This document shows positions 28,495-37,953 of a stretch of 64,000 nt of DNA, in pieces; positions within the stretch are counted from its first letter, which is position 1, and each line of letters opens with the position of its first letter. The notes under the pieces are model-generated. The model was not told the DNA's origin. It saw nothing but the letters and a program-made list of their open reading frames with translations, and did no database searches. The position numbers were made by a program, and so were the translations under genes. This DNA is from Pelomonas sp. SE-A7 (GTDB taxonomy: Bacteria > Pseudomonadota > Gammaproteobacteria > Burkholderiales > Burkholderiaceae_C): contig NZ_JAUASW010000003.1 of assembly GCF_030345705.1 (NCBI RefSeq), forward strand, positions 496,001-560,000, given 5' to 3'.

Positions 28495-31176
28495 ATGACT
28501 GAACCCCTGGACTGGAGCGCTGTCCGTCAGCTGTTCGACGCGGCGCTGGCCCTTCCGGCGAACGAACGCGAGGCCCATGTACGGGCCAGCGGCCGATCGC
28601 CGGCCGAACAGGCGGAAGCCCTGTCCCTGCTGGCACACAGCAGCGGCGGTGGCAACGACGACCCGGCCTTCATGGTCCAGCCCGCGGCCGCCATGACCGC
28701 AGGCCGGGTGGGCGAGCGGCTGGGGGCCTGGCAACTGGTGCGGCCACTGGGCGCCGGCGGCATGGGCGAGGTCTGGCTGGCACGCCGTGCTGACGGGGCC
28801 TATGAAGGCGAGGCGGCCGTCAAGCTCCTGCGTCGCGGCATGGACTCGGTCGCCGTGCTGCAGCGCTTTGCGCGCGAACGCCAGGCGCTGGCGCGACTGG
28901 ACCATCCCCATATCGCCCGCCTGTTCGATGCCGGCCTGAGTGCCGAAGGCCTGCCCTATTTCGTGATGGAACGCGTAGACGGCCGACCCATCGACCAGGC
29001 CTGCGCCGAGCTGGCGCTGGAAGAGCGGCTGCGCCTGTTCCTGCAGCTGGCCGATGCGGTCTCGCATGCGCACCGTCACCTGCTCGTCCATCGCGACCTC
29101 AAGCCCGGCAACGTGCTCGTCACCGAAGCCAGGCAGGTCAAGCTGCTCGACTTCGGCATTGCCAAGGCACTGGACCCGCTGGACGATGCCCAGGCCGCCG
29201 AACAGACGCAGGCCGGCCAGCGGCCGTTCACCCCCAGCCATGCCAGCCCGGAGCAGGTGCGCGGCGATCCGGTCTCGACGGCCACCGACCTGTATTCGCT
29301 GGGCGTGCTGCTGTACCAGCTGCTGACCGGGCAGCGTCCCTATGGCCGAGGCGCCGGCAGCCCGGCCGAACTGGCCCGGGCCGTGCTCGAGGAATCGCCG
29401 ACGCGTCCCTCGAGCCTGGATGCCGCCGCGGGCACGGATCCCGACCGCTGGTGGGCAACACGTCGCCGTCTGCAGGGCGACCTGGACAACATCCTGCTCA
29501 AGACGCTGGAGAAAGCCCCGGCCAGGCGCTATGCCAGCGTGGACCTTCTGGCCGAGGACTTGCGCGCGTTTCTGGAAGGCCGGCCGGTCAGCGCACATGC
29601 GCCGAGCCATCGCTATCTGCTCGAAAAGTTCGTGCGCCGGCACCGCATTCCCGTCGCCCTGGCTTCGCTAGCCCTGCTGTCGCTGCTGGGTGGCCTGGGC
29701 GTCAGCGCCTGGCAGACCCGGCAGGCGCAGCTGGCCCGCGACGAAGCGCGCGGCCAGCTGATGGCGGTCAAGCACATCATCAGCGAGCTGGTGTTTCGCT
29801 ATGGCGACACCACCACCACCCTGCCGGGCGGCCCCAAGGCCCAGGAAGCCATGTTGCGCCAGACCCTGGAACAGCTCGAAGGCCTGACGAGGCAGAGTCC
29901 GACCGATGAAGACCTGCAGCTGCTGGTCGCCTCCACCCTGGGTCGCATCGCCGAATTGCAGGGCAACCAGACCCTCGCTTCACCCGAGCGCGCCAGCGAA
30001 GCTCAGGCCACCGTCCAGCGCGCCTTGTCGATGGCCGAACCGCTTTGGGCAAAGCATGCGCAGGACTGGCGATTCGCGCTCTGGCATGTGCGCACGCTGG
30101 CGATCCATGCCCAGCTGCAACAGCTGCAGGGTGATCCCGCGGCCGGCGTCAGTTCCCTGCGCCAGGCGCTCGCACGCACAGGCGAAGTGCTCGACCGCGA
30201 GTCCCAGCCCGTGGCGCGGGCCCATCTGCTCGCGGCACGAGCCAACGCCACCTTGCTGCTGGCCCGGCTGCATGACCAGGTGAACGTCGCCAGCCTGAAC
30301 AAGCCCCAGGAGGCGCTGGACTACTACCGCAAGGCCGAGGCCGACCTTCGCGCCATGCTGGAGGACCAGCGGCTGCTGACCGAGATCGAACGCACCGCCG
30401 TGCCGGGCGATCCGGCCACCGACGTCTATCTTCGACACCAGATCGGCACCGTGCTGGGCGGTCGCGCGCTGGTCTTCCTGCGCCAGGAGGATCTGCCCGC
30501 CATGCGCAAGGAGGCGGAGGCGGCCCTGGCCTTGCGGCGTGCCAACGTGGCGCGCGAGCCGCGCAATGCCACCTGGCGCGACGGCCTGATGGTGGAGGCC
30601 AACACGCTGGCCGTGGCGCTGATTCGGCTGGGCGACGCCGAGGCCGCGCTCGAGGCCGCACAGCTCAGCTGGGACACCGCCGCCAGCCTGGCCAGGGACG
30701 AAGGTCCAGCCAGCAAGTGGGCCGGTGCAGCACCGCTGCTGGCCCCGCAGTATGGCCGGGCACTGGCGCTGAACGGGCGGCATGCACAGGCCCTTGCGGT
30801 GCTGGAGCGCGGCATCGACTTCTGGGCCGGCGTGCTGGCCAAGGGCGCCAATCCGAATGCCCAGCGGCGCAAGGCCTGGCTGGAAATCCACAAGGCTCGC
30901 TCACTGCAGGCTCTGGGTCAGGCCGAGGCAGCACAGCGCCTGACACGTCAGGCCTTGGCGGCCCTGCAGCCACTGCAACAGCATCCGGCGCAGGGCCGCG
31001 ATTCGCTGCTGGCCAGCGCCGAGGGGCATTGGCTCATGGCCGGACTGCGTCCGAGCGAGGCCGCCTCACATCGACTCCAAGCCCGCAAGGCGTTGGAAGC
31101 TGCTGCGGCGATCCGGCCCCTGGGGCTGGACCATCAGAAGCTGCTGAGCGCGCTGGGCTCGGTCTCGAACGGATAG
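28495..31176 (+). CDS. Transmembrane Ser/Thr protein kinase with extracytoplasmic TPR-like region
   Basis: 893 residues from ATG 28495. A short N-terminal helical region is followed by a Hanks-type kinase domain (about residues 75-345): LGAGGMGEVWLAR glycine loop, AAVKLL Lys, HRDLKPGN catalytic loop near residue 200, DFGIAKAL, and a substitution to SHASPEQVRG in the activation region. One membrane segment (IPVALASLALLSLLGGLGV, about residues 385-403), then about 490 residues of TPR-like helices outside. All catalytic residues are present, so it should be active. Probably linked functionally to the ECF sigma factor at 26633. Its 3' end overlaps the convergent oxidoreductase gene by 43 bp. Confidence 0.9.
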   Translation: MTEPLDWSAVRQLFDAALALPANEREAHVRASGRSPAEQAEALSLLAHSSGGGNDDPAFMVQPAAAMTAGRVGERLGAWQLVRPLGAGGMGEVWLARRADGAYEGEAAVKLLRRGMDSVAVLQRFARERQALARLDHPHIARLFDAGLSAEGLPYFVMERVDGRPIDQACAELALEERLRLFLQLADAVSHAHRHLLVHRDLKPGNVLVTEARQVKLLDFGIAKALDPLDDAQAAEQTQAGQRPFTPSHASPEQVRGDPVSTATDLYSLGVLLYQLLTGQRPYGRGAGSPAELARAVLEESPTRPSSLDAAAGTDPDRWWATRRRLQGDLDNILLKTLEKAPARRYASVDLLAEDLRAFLEGRPVSAHAPSHRYLLEKFVRRHRIPVALASLALLSLLGGLGVSAWQTRQAQLARDEARGQLMAVKHIISELVFRYGDTTTTLPGGPKAQEAMLRQTLEQLEGLTRQSPTDEDLQLLVASTLGRIAELQGNQTLASPERASEAQATVQRALSMAEPLWAKHAQDWRFALWHVRTLAIHAQLQQLQGDPAAGVSSLRQALARTGEVLDRESQPVARAHLLAARANATLLLARLHDQVNVASLNKPQEALDYYRKAEADLRAMLEDQRLLTEIERTAVPGDPATDVYLRHQIGTVLGGRALVFLRQEDLPAMRKEAEAALALRRANVAREPRNATWRDGLMVEANTLAVALIRLGDAEAALEAAQLSWDTAASLARDEGPASKWAGAAPLLAPQYGRALALNGRHAQALAVLERGIDFWAGVLAKGANPNAQRRKAWLEIHKARSLQALGQAEAAQRLTRQALAALQPLQQHPAQGRDSLLASAEGHWLMAGLRPSEAASHRLQARKALEAAAAIRPLGLDHQKLLSALGSVSNG

Positions 31177-32171
31177 CGCACCCCGACCTGGGCGCGGATG
31201 CGGTCCATCCAGCGCAGCAGGGCCCGGGTCTCGGCCTGCGGCATGCGCGGGCTTTCCTGGCGGCCGGCGCGGATGCAGGCCATGGCTTCCTCGATCTCGT
31301 ACTCGAAGCCGTTGACGCGGAACGGCGCCTCGACCCGCTCGGCCGCCTGTCCATGGACGCGCAACTCCAGCGCCGTGGCCTGCCAGAAGTCGCGCGGCAA
31401 GCAGATCTGGCCGCGCGTGCCCTGGATGACGAGCGCGTTGTCCGACACCGCATCGAAGCTGCAGACGAACTGCGAAGCGAGGCCCAGGTCCTCGAACACC
31501 AGGCTGGCGGCGATCTGGGCATCGACGCCGGTCGGCGCGAGCCGGCCCAGGGTCTCGATGCGGTCAGGTTCGGGGCATTGGCCGAAAGCCTGCTCCAACA
31601 CGAAGCGCGTGGCGGCCAGGTTGTAGATGCCTATGTCCAGCAGGGCGCCGCCGGCCAGCTCGGGCGCGAAGCAGCGGTTCTCCGGCGAATAGGGCGCCGG
31701 AAAGCAGAAGCTGGACTGGAGGCCACGCAGCTCGCCAATGGCGCCTTCGGCCAGCCATTGCGCCAGCTGCTGGTAGGCCGGCAGGAAGCGGGTCCACATC
31801 GCTTCCATCAGGAAGACGCCGCGTTCGCTCGCCAGCTGCAGCAAGGGCTCGGCCGCGGCCAGGCTGGGCACCAGCGGCTTCTCGCACAGCACCGGCTTGC
31901 CGGCCAGCAGGCAGGCGCGGATCGCGTCGCCATGCAGGGCATGCGGCGTGGCGATGTAGACCGCATCGACACCGGGGTCGGACAGCAGCTGGTCCAGCGA
32001 AGCGGTCACGCCACCGCCCCAGCGTTCGGCAAACGCCGCGGCCTTGCCCGTGTCGCGCGCCTGGCTCAGGTGCAGCCGGGCGCCGGCAATGCCGCCCAAG
32101 GCCTCGGCGAAGCGGTTGGCGATGCGGCCCGGGCCTACCAGGCCCCAGCCGAAGCGTGGCGCCTCGGCCAT
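31134..32171 (-). CDS. Gfo/Idh/MocA family NAD(P)-dependent oxidoreductase
   Basis: 345 residues. N-terminal Rossmann fold with FGWGLVGPGRIANRFAEAL, then DAVYIATPHALHGD and the family's EKP motif in VLCEKPLVPSLA. The C-terminal beta-sheet domain contains GALLDIGIYNLAATRFVL. Members oxidise or reduce sugars, inositols, dihydrodiols or biliverdin; substrate not predictable. It shares one base with the stop of the upstream small secreted protein gene (TGATG), and its last 43 bp are antisense to the end of the kinase gene. Confidence 0.9.
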   Translation of the reverse strand: MAEAPRFGWGLVGPGRIANRFAEALGGIAGARLHLSQARDTGKAAAFAERWGGGVTASLDQLLSDPGVDAVYIATPHALHGDAIRACLLAGKPVLCEKPLVPSLAAAEPLLQLASERGVFLMEAMWTRFLPAYQQLAQWLAEGAIGELRGLQSSFCFPAPYSPENRCFAPELAGGALLDIGIYNLAATRFVLEQAFGQCPEPDRIETLGRLAPTGVDAQIAASLVFEDLGLASQFVCSFDAVSDNALVIQGTRGQICLPRDFWQATALELRVHGQAAERVEAPFRVNGFEYEIEEAMACIRAGRQESPRMPQAETRALLRWMDRIRAQVGVRYPFETEPSALSSF

Positions 32172-32665
32172 CACAGCTTGCGGGCGTCGCGGAAGTCGTC
32201 CATCTTCTCCGGCAGGCGGTAGCGCGTGTCCATGCCGAAGGGCTGGATGAACTTGCGCGCCTGGCCGCCGGCCTGCAGCTTGAAGCCGCAGACCATCTCG
32301 CCCAGGCAGGCATGCAGCATGCCGTCGTTGTAGTCGGACTTGAGCACGGCCACGCGCGAGACCTTGCCGTCGGCCTCGACCTGGATGCCGAACTTGATCT
32401 GCTTGTTGCCCTTGGCGATGTCGCTCTCGCGCTGCATGGCGCGCTGGTAGCAGCGGGCCACGGTGCGCTGGGCGCTGTTCATCTGCTCGACATAGCTGTT
32501 CCACAGCTCGCGGGTCAGCTCCTTGCCGTCTTCAGCGGTCGAGGCGAACTGGCCGGACTCGTCGTTGTTGGCATAGCAGGCCTCGGCGGCCTGGGCCAGC
32601 GGCGCAGCGGCGACCAGGCTGGCGGCGGTCAGCAGGCCCACCAGGCGGGACAGGGTTTGGCGCAT
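32171..32665 (-). CDS. Small secreted protein resembling the AgmX/PglI C-terminal domain
   Basis: 164 residues with a signal peptide (GLLTAASLVAAAPLAQAAEA). The mature part has ARCYQRAMQRESDIAKGNKQ, IKFGIQVEADGKVSRVAVLK and MLHACLGEMVCGFKL. That spacing (Cys, a G-x-I-x-F/I-x-dG-V strand, then a second Cys and a final aromatic strand) resembles the C-terminal domain of AgmX/PglI and some TonB-like proteins. Assignment is tentative. It carries several Cys that may form disulfides. Coupled to the downstream oxidoreductase, though no functional link is apparent. Divergent from apt. Confidence 0.65.
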   Translation of the reverse strand: MRQTLSRLVGLLTAASLVAAAPLAQAAEACYANNDESGQFASTAEDGKELTRELWNSYVEQMNSAQRTVARCYQRAMQRESDIAKGNKQIKFGIQVEADGKVSRVAVLKSDYNDGMLHACLGEMVCGFKLQAGGQARKFIQPFGMDTRYRLPEKMDDFRDARKL

Positions 32666-32721
32666 GGAATCGGACTCCTTGTGATTGGGCGCGGCCGCAT
32701 TGTGACCTTAAGATCGCCGCC

Positions 32722-33276
32722 ATGGCTGAACACCCTCTCGCCGCCGAGCTGCGCCGCCATGTCCGCACCGTGCCGGACTGGCCGGTGCCCGGCGTGCAGT
32801 TCCGCGACATCACGCCACTGCTGGCCGACGGCACCGCCTTGCGCCAGCTGATCGAAGCGCTGGCCCAGCGCTACGAGTCGCAAAAGCCGGATGCCATCGT
32901 CGGCCTGGAGGCCCGCGGCTTCATCATCGGCTCGGCCCTGGCCTGCCGCCTGGGCTGCGGCTTCGTGCCCATCCGCAAGAAGGGCAAGCTGCCCTTCGAG
33001 TGCATAGAAGAGAGCTATGTGCTGGAGTACGGCAGCGCCACGGTGGAAGCCCATGTCGATGCACTCAAGCCGGGCCAGCGCGTGGTGCTGGTCGACGACC
33101 TCATAGCCAGCGGCGGCACCATGACGGCCGGCGCCCGCCTGGTGCAGCGGCTGGGCGCCGAGCTGCTGGAATGCGCGGCCGTGATCGACCTGCCCCAGCT
33201 GCGCGGCTCGCAGCAGCTGCGCGAGGCCGGTCATGCGGTCTTCTCCCTGCTCGAGTTCCAGCTCAGCGATGCTTAG
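32722..33276 (+). CDS. apt: Adenine phosphoribosyltransferase
   Basis: 184 residues, normal for Apt. It salvages adenine to AMP using PRPP in the cytoplasm. Marks are VRTVPDWPVPGVQFRDITPL at the N-terminus, VGLEARGFIIGSALA, PIRKKGKLPFECIEESYVLEYG (the flexible loop; quoted to show PIRKKGKLP), and the PRPP-binding motif VVLVDDLIASGGTMTAGA. Its last 8 bases overlap the start of the following AGE-fold gene. Confidence 0.96.
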   Translation: MAEHPLAAELRRHVRTVPDWPVPGVQFRDITPLLADGTALRQLIEALAQRYESQKPDAIVGLEARGFIIGSALACRLGCGFVPIRKKGKLPFECIEESYVLEYGSATVEAHVDALKPGQRVVLVDDLIASGGTMTAGARLVQRLGAELLECAAVIDLPQLRGSQQLREAGHAVFSLLEFQLSDA

Positions 33277-34498
33277 GCGGCGTCGCCTAGCCAGCCTGGC
33301 CCTGCTGCCCCTGCTGGGCTGCGAACCGAGCAGCGAAAACCGGGCCGGGCGGCAGATCGATGCCGAATGGCACCGCCGCGCCGCGCTGGAAGGCCATGTC
33401 GCGCCCTGGTTCGCCCATGCGCCGCGACCCGACGGCAGCTTCCACGTCAATTTCGGCCGCGACTGGACCGCCAAGACCGGCCAGAACATCGAGGTCACGC
33501 ACCACGCCCGGCTGGTCTATGCGATGACCGCCGGCTACGAGCTGAGCCAGGACCGTCGCTACCTGGAGGCGGCCTACCGCGGTGCCGATTACCTGCTGAA
33601 CCGCTTCGCCGACAAGGTGCAGGGCGGCTTCTTCCATGTGCTGTCGCCCGCGGGCAAGGTCGTGGCCGACTTCAAGCGCTGCTACGGCCATGCCTTCGTG
33701 CTGTTCGCACTGGCCGAGCTGTTCCGCGTGAGCCAGGAGCCGCGCTTCAAGGAGGCGGCGCTGCTGGCGCTGCAGCACATAGAGACCGGCCTGGCCGATC
33801 CGCTGGGCGGCTACCGGGCCCACACGGCGCGCAACTTCGTGCCCGGCGGCCGTGACTCGCGCAGCCAGAACCCGCTGATGCACATGTTCGAGGCCCAGCT
33901 GGCCCTGCTGGAAGCCACCGGCGATCCGGCGGCGCGGGCGGCGGCGCGGCGCCTGGGCGACTTCGTGGTCAACCAGCTGCTGCAGGGCCTGCCCGACGGC
34001 ACGGCCCAGATTCCCGAGTGGTACGACGCCTTCTGGAAGCCGCTGACGACCAAGGAGGCCGGCGCCTACACCGACATAGGCCACCAGTTCGAATGGAGCC
34101 ACCTGCTGGTGCGCAGCACGGCCCTGGACGTCTCGCAGGTGCACGCGCCCATCGCCGACCGGCTGCTGGACTACGCGCTCAAGCAGGGCTACGACGAGAT
34201 CGACGGAGGCGCCATCAGCCAGGTCTATCCGGACCAGCCGGCCTGGAAGAGCAAGGGCTGGTGGCAGCAGGCCGAATGCCTGCGCGCCCTGATCGTCCAT
34301 GCCACGACCAGCGGCCGCAAGGAACTCTGGCGCCGCTACGACCAGACCCTGGGCCTGATCCGCGACGAGCTGGTCGACCCCCAGCAGGGCGGCTGGCTGC
34401 CCGGCGTCTGCAAGCGCAGCGGCTGCGAGGACGTGCAGCCCGACCCGTACCACATGCTGGGCATGCACCTCGCCGCGATCAAGGCGGCGGGACGCTGA
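33269..34498 (+). CDS. AGE-family (N-acylglucosamine 2-epimerase-like) lipoprotein
   Basis: 409 residues from ATG 33269, inside the end of apt. The N-terminus MLRRRRLASLALLPLLGCEP is a lipoprotein signal with lipobox LLGC. The rest is the alpha/alpha barrel of the AGE superfamily: VTHHARLVYAMTAGYEL, RYLEAAYRGADYLLNRF, KRCYGHAFVLFALAELF, NPLMHMFEAQLALLEAT, YTDIGHQFEWSHLLVRS and WWQQAECLRALIVHAT, with the conserved His residues in place. Family members isomerise or epimerise sugars such as mannose and are usually cytoplasmic. Envelope anchoring is unusual. An upstream ATG at 33233 would mask the lipobox and is rejected. Confidence 0.85.
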   Translation: MLRRRRLASLALLPLLGCEPSSENRAGRQIDAEWHRRAALEGHVAPWFAHAPRPDGSFHVNFGRDWTAKTGQNIEVTHHARLVYAMTAGYELSQDRRYLEAAYRGADYLLNRFADKVQGGFFHVLSPAGKVVADFKRCYGHAFVLFALAELFRVSQEPRFKEAALLALQHIETGLADPLGGYRAHTARNFVPGGRDSRSQNPLMHMFEAQLALLEATGDPAARAAARRLGDFVVNQLLQGLPDGTAQIPEWYDAFWKPLTTKEAGAYTDIGHQFEWSHLLVRSTALDVSQVHAPIADRLLDYALKQGYDEIDGGAISQVYPDQPAWKSKGWWQQAECLRALIVHATTSGRKELWRRYDQTLGLIRDELVDPQQGGWLPGVCKRSGCEDVQPDPYHMLGMHLAAIKAAGR

Positions 34499-34551
34499 GA
34501 AGGGCGATGGAGCTGGCGCGCTGAGGCTGCCGGCGGCACAGCCGCCCTGCC

Positions 34552-35928
34552 CTATTTGCCGATGCAAAAGCTGCTGAAGATCACGCCGAGCAATTCATCG
34601 GCCGTGAAGGCACCGGTGATCTCGCCCAGCGCGTCGTGGGCGAGGCGCAGCTCCTCGGCCAGCAGGTCCAGCGCCGGCGGCTTCTGGACAGAGACGGCGT
34701 GGGCCATGGCCAGATGCTCCTGCGTGCGGCGCAAGGCCTGCACATGGCGCTCGCGGGCGATGAACAGGCCCTCGGGCGTGGCATGCCAGCCGACCTGCTG
34801 CAGCAGGCGCCGGCGCAGCTCATCCAGGCCCGCACCGGTCTTGGCCGAGAGCAGGACTGCATCGGGGGCCGGGTCTTGCCCATGCTCGACATCGGCTTTG
34901 TTGAAGACCTGCAGGATGCGGCCGGGATCAACGCCCGCCAAGCGCTCGGCAATCAGCTTGTCTTCGGCTTCGTAATCAGCCTGGCCCAGGCGGCCTAGGT
35001 CATGCAGGAACAGCACCACGTCGGCCTCGGTGATCGCCTCCCAGCTGCGCGCCACGCCAATGCGTTCGACCTCGTCTTCGGTCTCGCGTAGGCCGGCGGT
35101 GTCGCTGACGTGCAGAGGCACACCTTCGATCTGAATCGTCTGGCTGACCTTGTCGCGCGTGGTGCCAGGGATGGGCGTGACGATGGCCAGTTCGGCGCCA
35201 GCCAGGGCATTGAGCAGCGAGCTCTTGCCTACGTTGGGCTGGCCCGCCAGCACGACCTTGATGCCTTCGCGCAGCAGCGCGCCTTGCTGCGTTTGGTCCA
35301 GCACCTTGTCCAGCTGGGCCGAGAGTCGGGCGAGGCGGCCCAGGGCATCGGCCTGCTCGAGGAAGTCGATCTCTTCTTCCGGAAAGTCCAGCGTGGCCTC
35401 GACCAGCATGCGCAGATTGATCAGCGCATCGCGCAACTGCCCGACCTCGTCCGACAAGGCACCCGAGAGCGCCCGGCTGGCGCTGCGCGCGGCAGCCTCG
35501 GTGCTGGCGTCGATCAGGTCGGCCACGGCCTCGGCCTGGGCCAGGTCCAGCTTGCCGTTCAGGAAGGCACGCTGGGTGAATTCGCCCGGCTCGGCCAGGC
35601 GCATGCGCAGGTCGGTACCGACCTCCATGCACCGGGCCAGCAGCAGCTGCAGCACGACCGGGCCGCCATGCGCCTGCAGCTCAAGCACATGCTCGCCGGT
35701 GTAGGAATGCGGGGCCGGGAACAGCAGGGCCAGGCCGTGGTCTATCGCATCGCCGTTGGCGGCGCGGAACGGCAGGTACGTAGCTTCGCGGGGCTTGAGC
35801 GCCCTGCCGCAGATCGCTTCGACGACTGGGGTCAGGTCTTGCGGTGACGAGACCCGCACGATGCCGACGGCCCCGCGCCCGGGAGCGGTGGCAATGGCAG
35901 CAATGGGGTCTTGGTGGCGGGACAGCAT
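34552..35928 (-). CDS. mnmE: tRNA modification GTPase MnmE
   Basis: 458 residues from ATG 35928. With MnmG it installs the carboxymethylaminomethyl group at U34 of certain tRNAs. N-terminal formyl-THF-binding domain (DPIAAIATAPGRGAVGIVRVS), helical domain, inserted G domain with GQPNVGKSSLLNALAG and GTTRDK, and the C-terminal CIGK motif with the catalytic Cys. The partner mnmG lies at the right end of this window. It is separated from yidC by 321 bp that contain a terminator, so it has its own promoter. Confidence 0.97.
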   Translation of the reverse strand: MLSRHQDPIAAIATAPGRGAVGIVRVSSPQDLTPVVEAICGRALKPREATYLPFRAANGDAIDHGLALLFPAPHSYTGEHVLELQAHGGPVVLQLLLARCMEVGTDLRMRLAEPGEFTQRAFLNGKLDLAQAEAVADLIDASTEAAARSASRALSGALSDEVGQLRDALINLRMLVEATLDFPEEEIDFLEQADALGRLARLSAQLDKVLDQTQQGALLREGIKVVLAGQPNVGKSSLLNALAGAELAIVTPIPGTTRDKVSQTIQIEGVPLHVSDTAGLRETEDEVERIGVARSWEAITEADVVLFLHDLGRLGQADYEAEDKLIAERLAGVDPGRILQVFNKADVEHGQDPAPDAVLLSAKTGAGLDELRRRLLQQVGWHATPEGLFIARERHVQALRRTQEHLAMAHAVSVQKPPALDLLAEELRLAHDALGEITGAFTADELLGVIFSSFCIGK

Positions 35929-35997
35929 GGGCCCATTGTCGCGCCCCGTATCCGTGTGGGGGCCGAGCCGAGCGCAGGGCCGCCCCAAGCCGGCTCC

Positions 35998-36030
35998 GCC
36001 CCCTCGGGGGGCAGCCTCGGTACACCGAGG
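35998..36030. repeat. Paired GC hairpins between mnmE and yidC
   Basis: Two adjacent perfect hairpins: GCCCCC/GGGGGC (35998-36012) with a TCG loop, and CCTCGG/CCGAGG (36015-36030) with a TACA loop. They lie in the 321-bp gene-free stretch 35929-36249, upstream of mnmE. The rest of that stretch holds the yidC terminator at 36182-36204 and presumably the mnmE promoter; I see no clear -35/-10 pair. GC-rich twin hairpins of this look are common dispersed elements in Burkholderiales, but only one copy is visible here. Confidence 0.6.
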
Positions 36031-36181
36031 CGTGGGGGCCTGATGATGTATGGCGCGGGGGTGGCCGGGTCCTCGCTCTCGTGAGCTCTGACCTCGCACC
36101 ATTGTTTCCATCCGGTGGTGGAGTCACCGTCTGAAAATCGCGCCCCGCATGTGAGCAATTAGAGGCGCTGACCCCTCAAAG

Positions 36182-36204
36182 AAAAAGCCCCCAGTCGCGG
36201 GGGC
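36182..36204 (-). terminator. Rho-independent terminator of the rpmH-rnpA-yidD-yidC operon
   Basis: On the minus strand GCCCCC-GCGACT-GGGGGC is followed directly by TTTTTC. The perfect 6-bp stem and T run lie 46 bp after the yidC stop, in the correct orientation. Confidence 0.9.
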
Positions 36205-36249
36205 GACCAGGGGCTTCGTGGCTTATTGCCGCCCAGCGGGCACGGAGGC

Positions 36250-37953
36250 TTATTTGTTCGAGACGCCCAGCTGCTTGTTGATCATCCACTGTTGGGCAAT
36301 CGACAGGATGTTGTTCACCAGCCAGTACAGCACCAGGCCGGACGGGAAGAAGAAGAACATGATGCCGAAGGCCAGGGGCATGATCCACATCATGCGTTGC
36401 TGCATGGGATCCGGTGCCTTGGGGTTCAGTGCCACCTGCAGCACGCTGGTCAGCGTCATCAGGATGGGCAGGGGGCCGATGGGCGCGCCGAACAGATGGC
36501 CGAACAGGCTGTCAGGCTGCGACAGGTCGGTGATCCAAAGGATCCAGGGCGCGCCGCGCATCTCGACGCTGGACAGCAGCACCCAGTACAGGGCCAGGAA
36601 GAACGGCATCTGCAGGAAGATGGGCAGGCAGCCACCGATGGGGTTGACCTTCTCTTCCTTGTAGATGCGCATCATCTCCTGCTGCATCTGCTGCGGGTTG
36701 TCCTTCAGGCGCTCGCGCAGCTCCTGGATGCGCGGGCCCACGGCCTTCATCTTGGCCATGCTGCGGTAGGCGCTGGCGTTCAGCCAGTAGAAGGCGATCT
36801 TCAGCAGCACCACCAGCACGACGATGGCCCAGCCCCAGTTGCCCAGCAGCTTGTGCAGCTGGTCCAGCAGCCAGAACAGCGGCTGCGACAGCGGCTTGAA
36901 GATGCCGTAGTCCTTGACCAGCTGCAGGCCCGGCGCCAGGTCGGCCAGCTTGTTCTCTTCCTGCGGGCCGACGTAGAGCAGGTCTTCGGTCGTCGCGGTG
37001 GCTCCCGGCGCCAGCTGGGCCAGCGGGAACACCATGCCGACGGCGTATTGCTTGCCCACCGCTTCGGGCTGCTTACGCACGAAGAAGCCGCGGTCGCCGG
37101 CCGTGTTGCGCAGCCAGGCGCTGGTGAAGTAATGCTGGACCATGGCGATCCAGCCGTCGGTGGCACGCTGTTCGTACTCGGCCTTGCCCTTCTCGATCGC
37201 CTCGAACTCGACCTTCTGGAACTTGGCCTTCTCGGTATAGACCGCCGGGCCGGTGAACGAGGTCGGCGCCATCGACGACAGCTTGGACTCGACATGGCCG
37301 TCGCGCACCAGCTGCAAGTACAGCTGCGGCTGCACCGCGGCCCCCGACGCGTTGATCACCTCATGCTTGACGACCGCAGCGTATTCGCCGCGCTTGAAGG
37401 TGTAGGTCTTGACCAGCTTCAGGCCACCGGTCTCCGGCGACTCGAAACGCACGCTCAGGGCGTTGGCACCGTCCTTGAGCTCGCGCTCGCCGGGGGTCAC
37501 GCTCATCAGCGTCAGATGCGAGGGAGCGCCGGGCACGCCGGTCAGGCCGGACTCGGCCTTGTAGACATGCAGGGCGCTGTTGTCGAGCACCACCACATGG
37601 CCGCTCGGGTCATGCGGATCGGCATGCTTGAGCAGCTCCACGCGCACCAGGCTGCCGCCCAGGGTGTCGAGCGTGGCCTTGACCAGGTCGGTCGTAATGA
37701 CGAGCTTTTCGCTGTTGACCGGAGCGGGCGCCGAAGCGGCTGCGGCCGGTGCAGCGGCGACGGAAACACCCGATGCGGCGGCGGTTGCCGCGGGCACGGC
37801 GGCGGCACTGCTGCCAGCGGCGGCCGGCTGCTTGGCGGCCGGCACAGGGCTGAACATCGACGGATGCCCGTTGTGCTTTTGCCATCCGTCCCACAGCAGG
37901 ACGAGCGACATGGTGAACACCACCCACAGCACGGTGCGGCGAATATCAGTCAT
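36250..37953 (-). CDS. yidC: Membrane protein insertase YidC
   Basis: 567 residues, the Gram-negative YidC length. It inserts and folds inner membrane proteins, alone or with Sec. N-terminal membrane segment (TVLWVVFTMSLVLLWDGW), an Ala-rich linker, a large periplasmic beta domain, then the conserved five-segment core. The core has WGWAIVVLVVLLKIAFYWLN, the hydrophilic-groove region before MKAVGPRIQELRERLKDNPQ and KVNPIGGCLPIFLQMPFFLALY. The start overlaps the yidD stop by 4 bp (ATGA). Confidence 0.97.
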   Translation of the reverse strand: MTDIRRTVLWVVFTMSLVLLWDGWQKHNGHPSMFSPVPAAKQPAAAGSSAAAVPAATAAASGVSVAAAPAAAASAPAPVNSEKLVITTDLVKATLDTLGGSLVRVELLKHADPHDPSGHVVVLDNSALHVYKAESGLTGVPGAPSHLTLMSVTPGERELKDGANALSVRFESPETGGLKLVKTYTFKRGEYAAVVKHEVINASGAAVQPQLYLQLVRDGHVESKLSSMAPTSFTGPAVYTEKAKFQKVEFEAIEKGKAEYEQRATDGWIAMVQHYFTSAWLRNTAGDRGFFVRKQPEAVGKQYAVGMVFPLAQLAPGATATTEDLLYVGPQEENKLADLAPGLQLVKDYGIFKPLSQPLFWLLDQLHKLLGNWGWAIVVLVVLLKIAFYWLNASAYRSMAKMKAVGPRIQELRERLKDNPQQMQQEMMRIYKEEKVNPIGGCLPIFLQMPFFLALYWVLLSSVEMRGAPWILWITDLSQPDSLFGHLFGAPIGPLPILMTLTSVLQVALNPKAPDPMQQRMMWIMPLAFGIMFFFFPSGLVLYWLVNNILSIAQQWMINKQLGVSNK

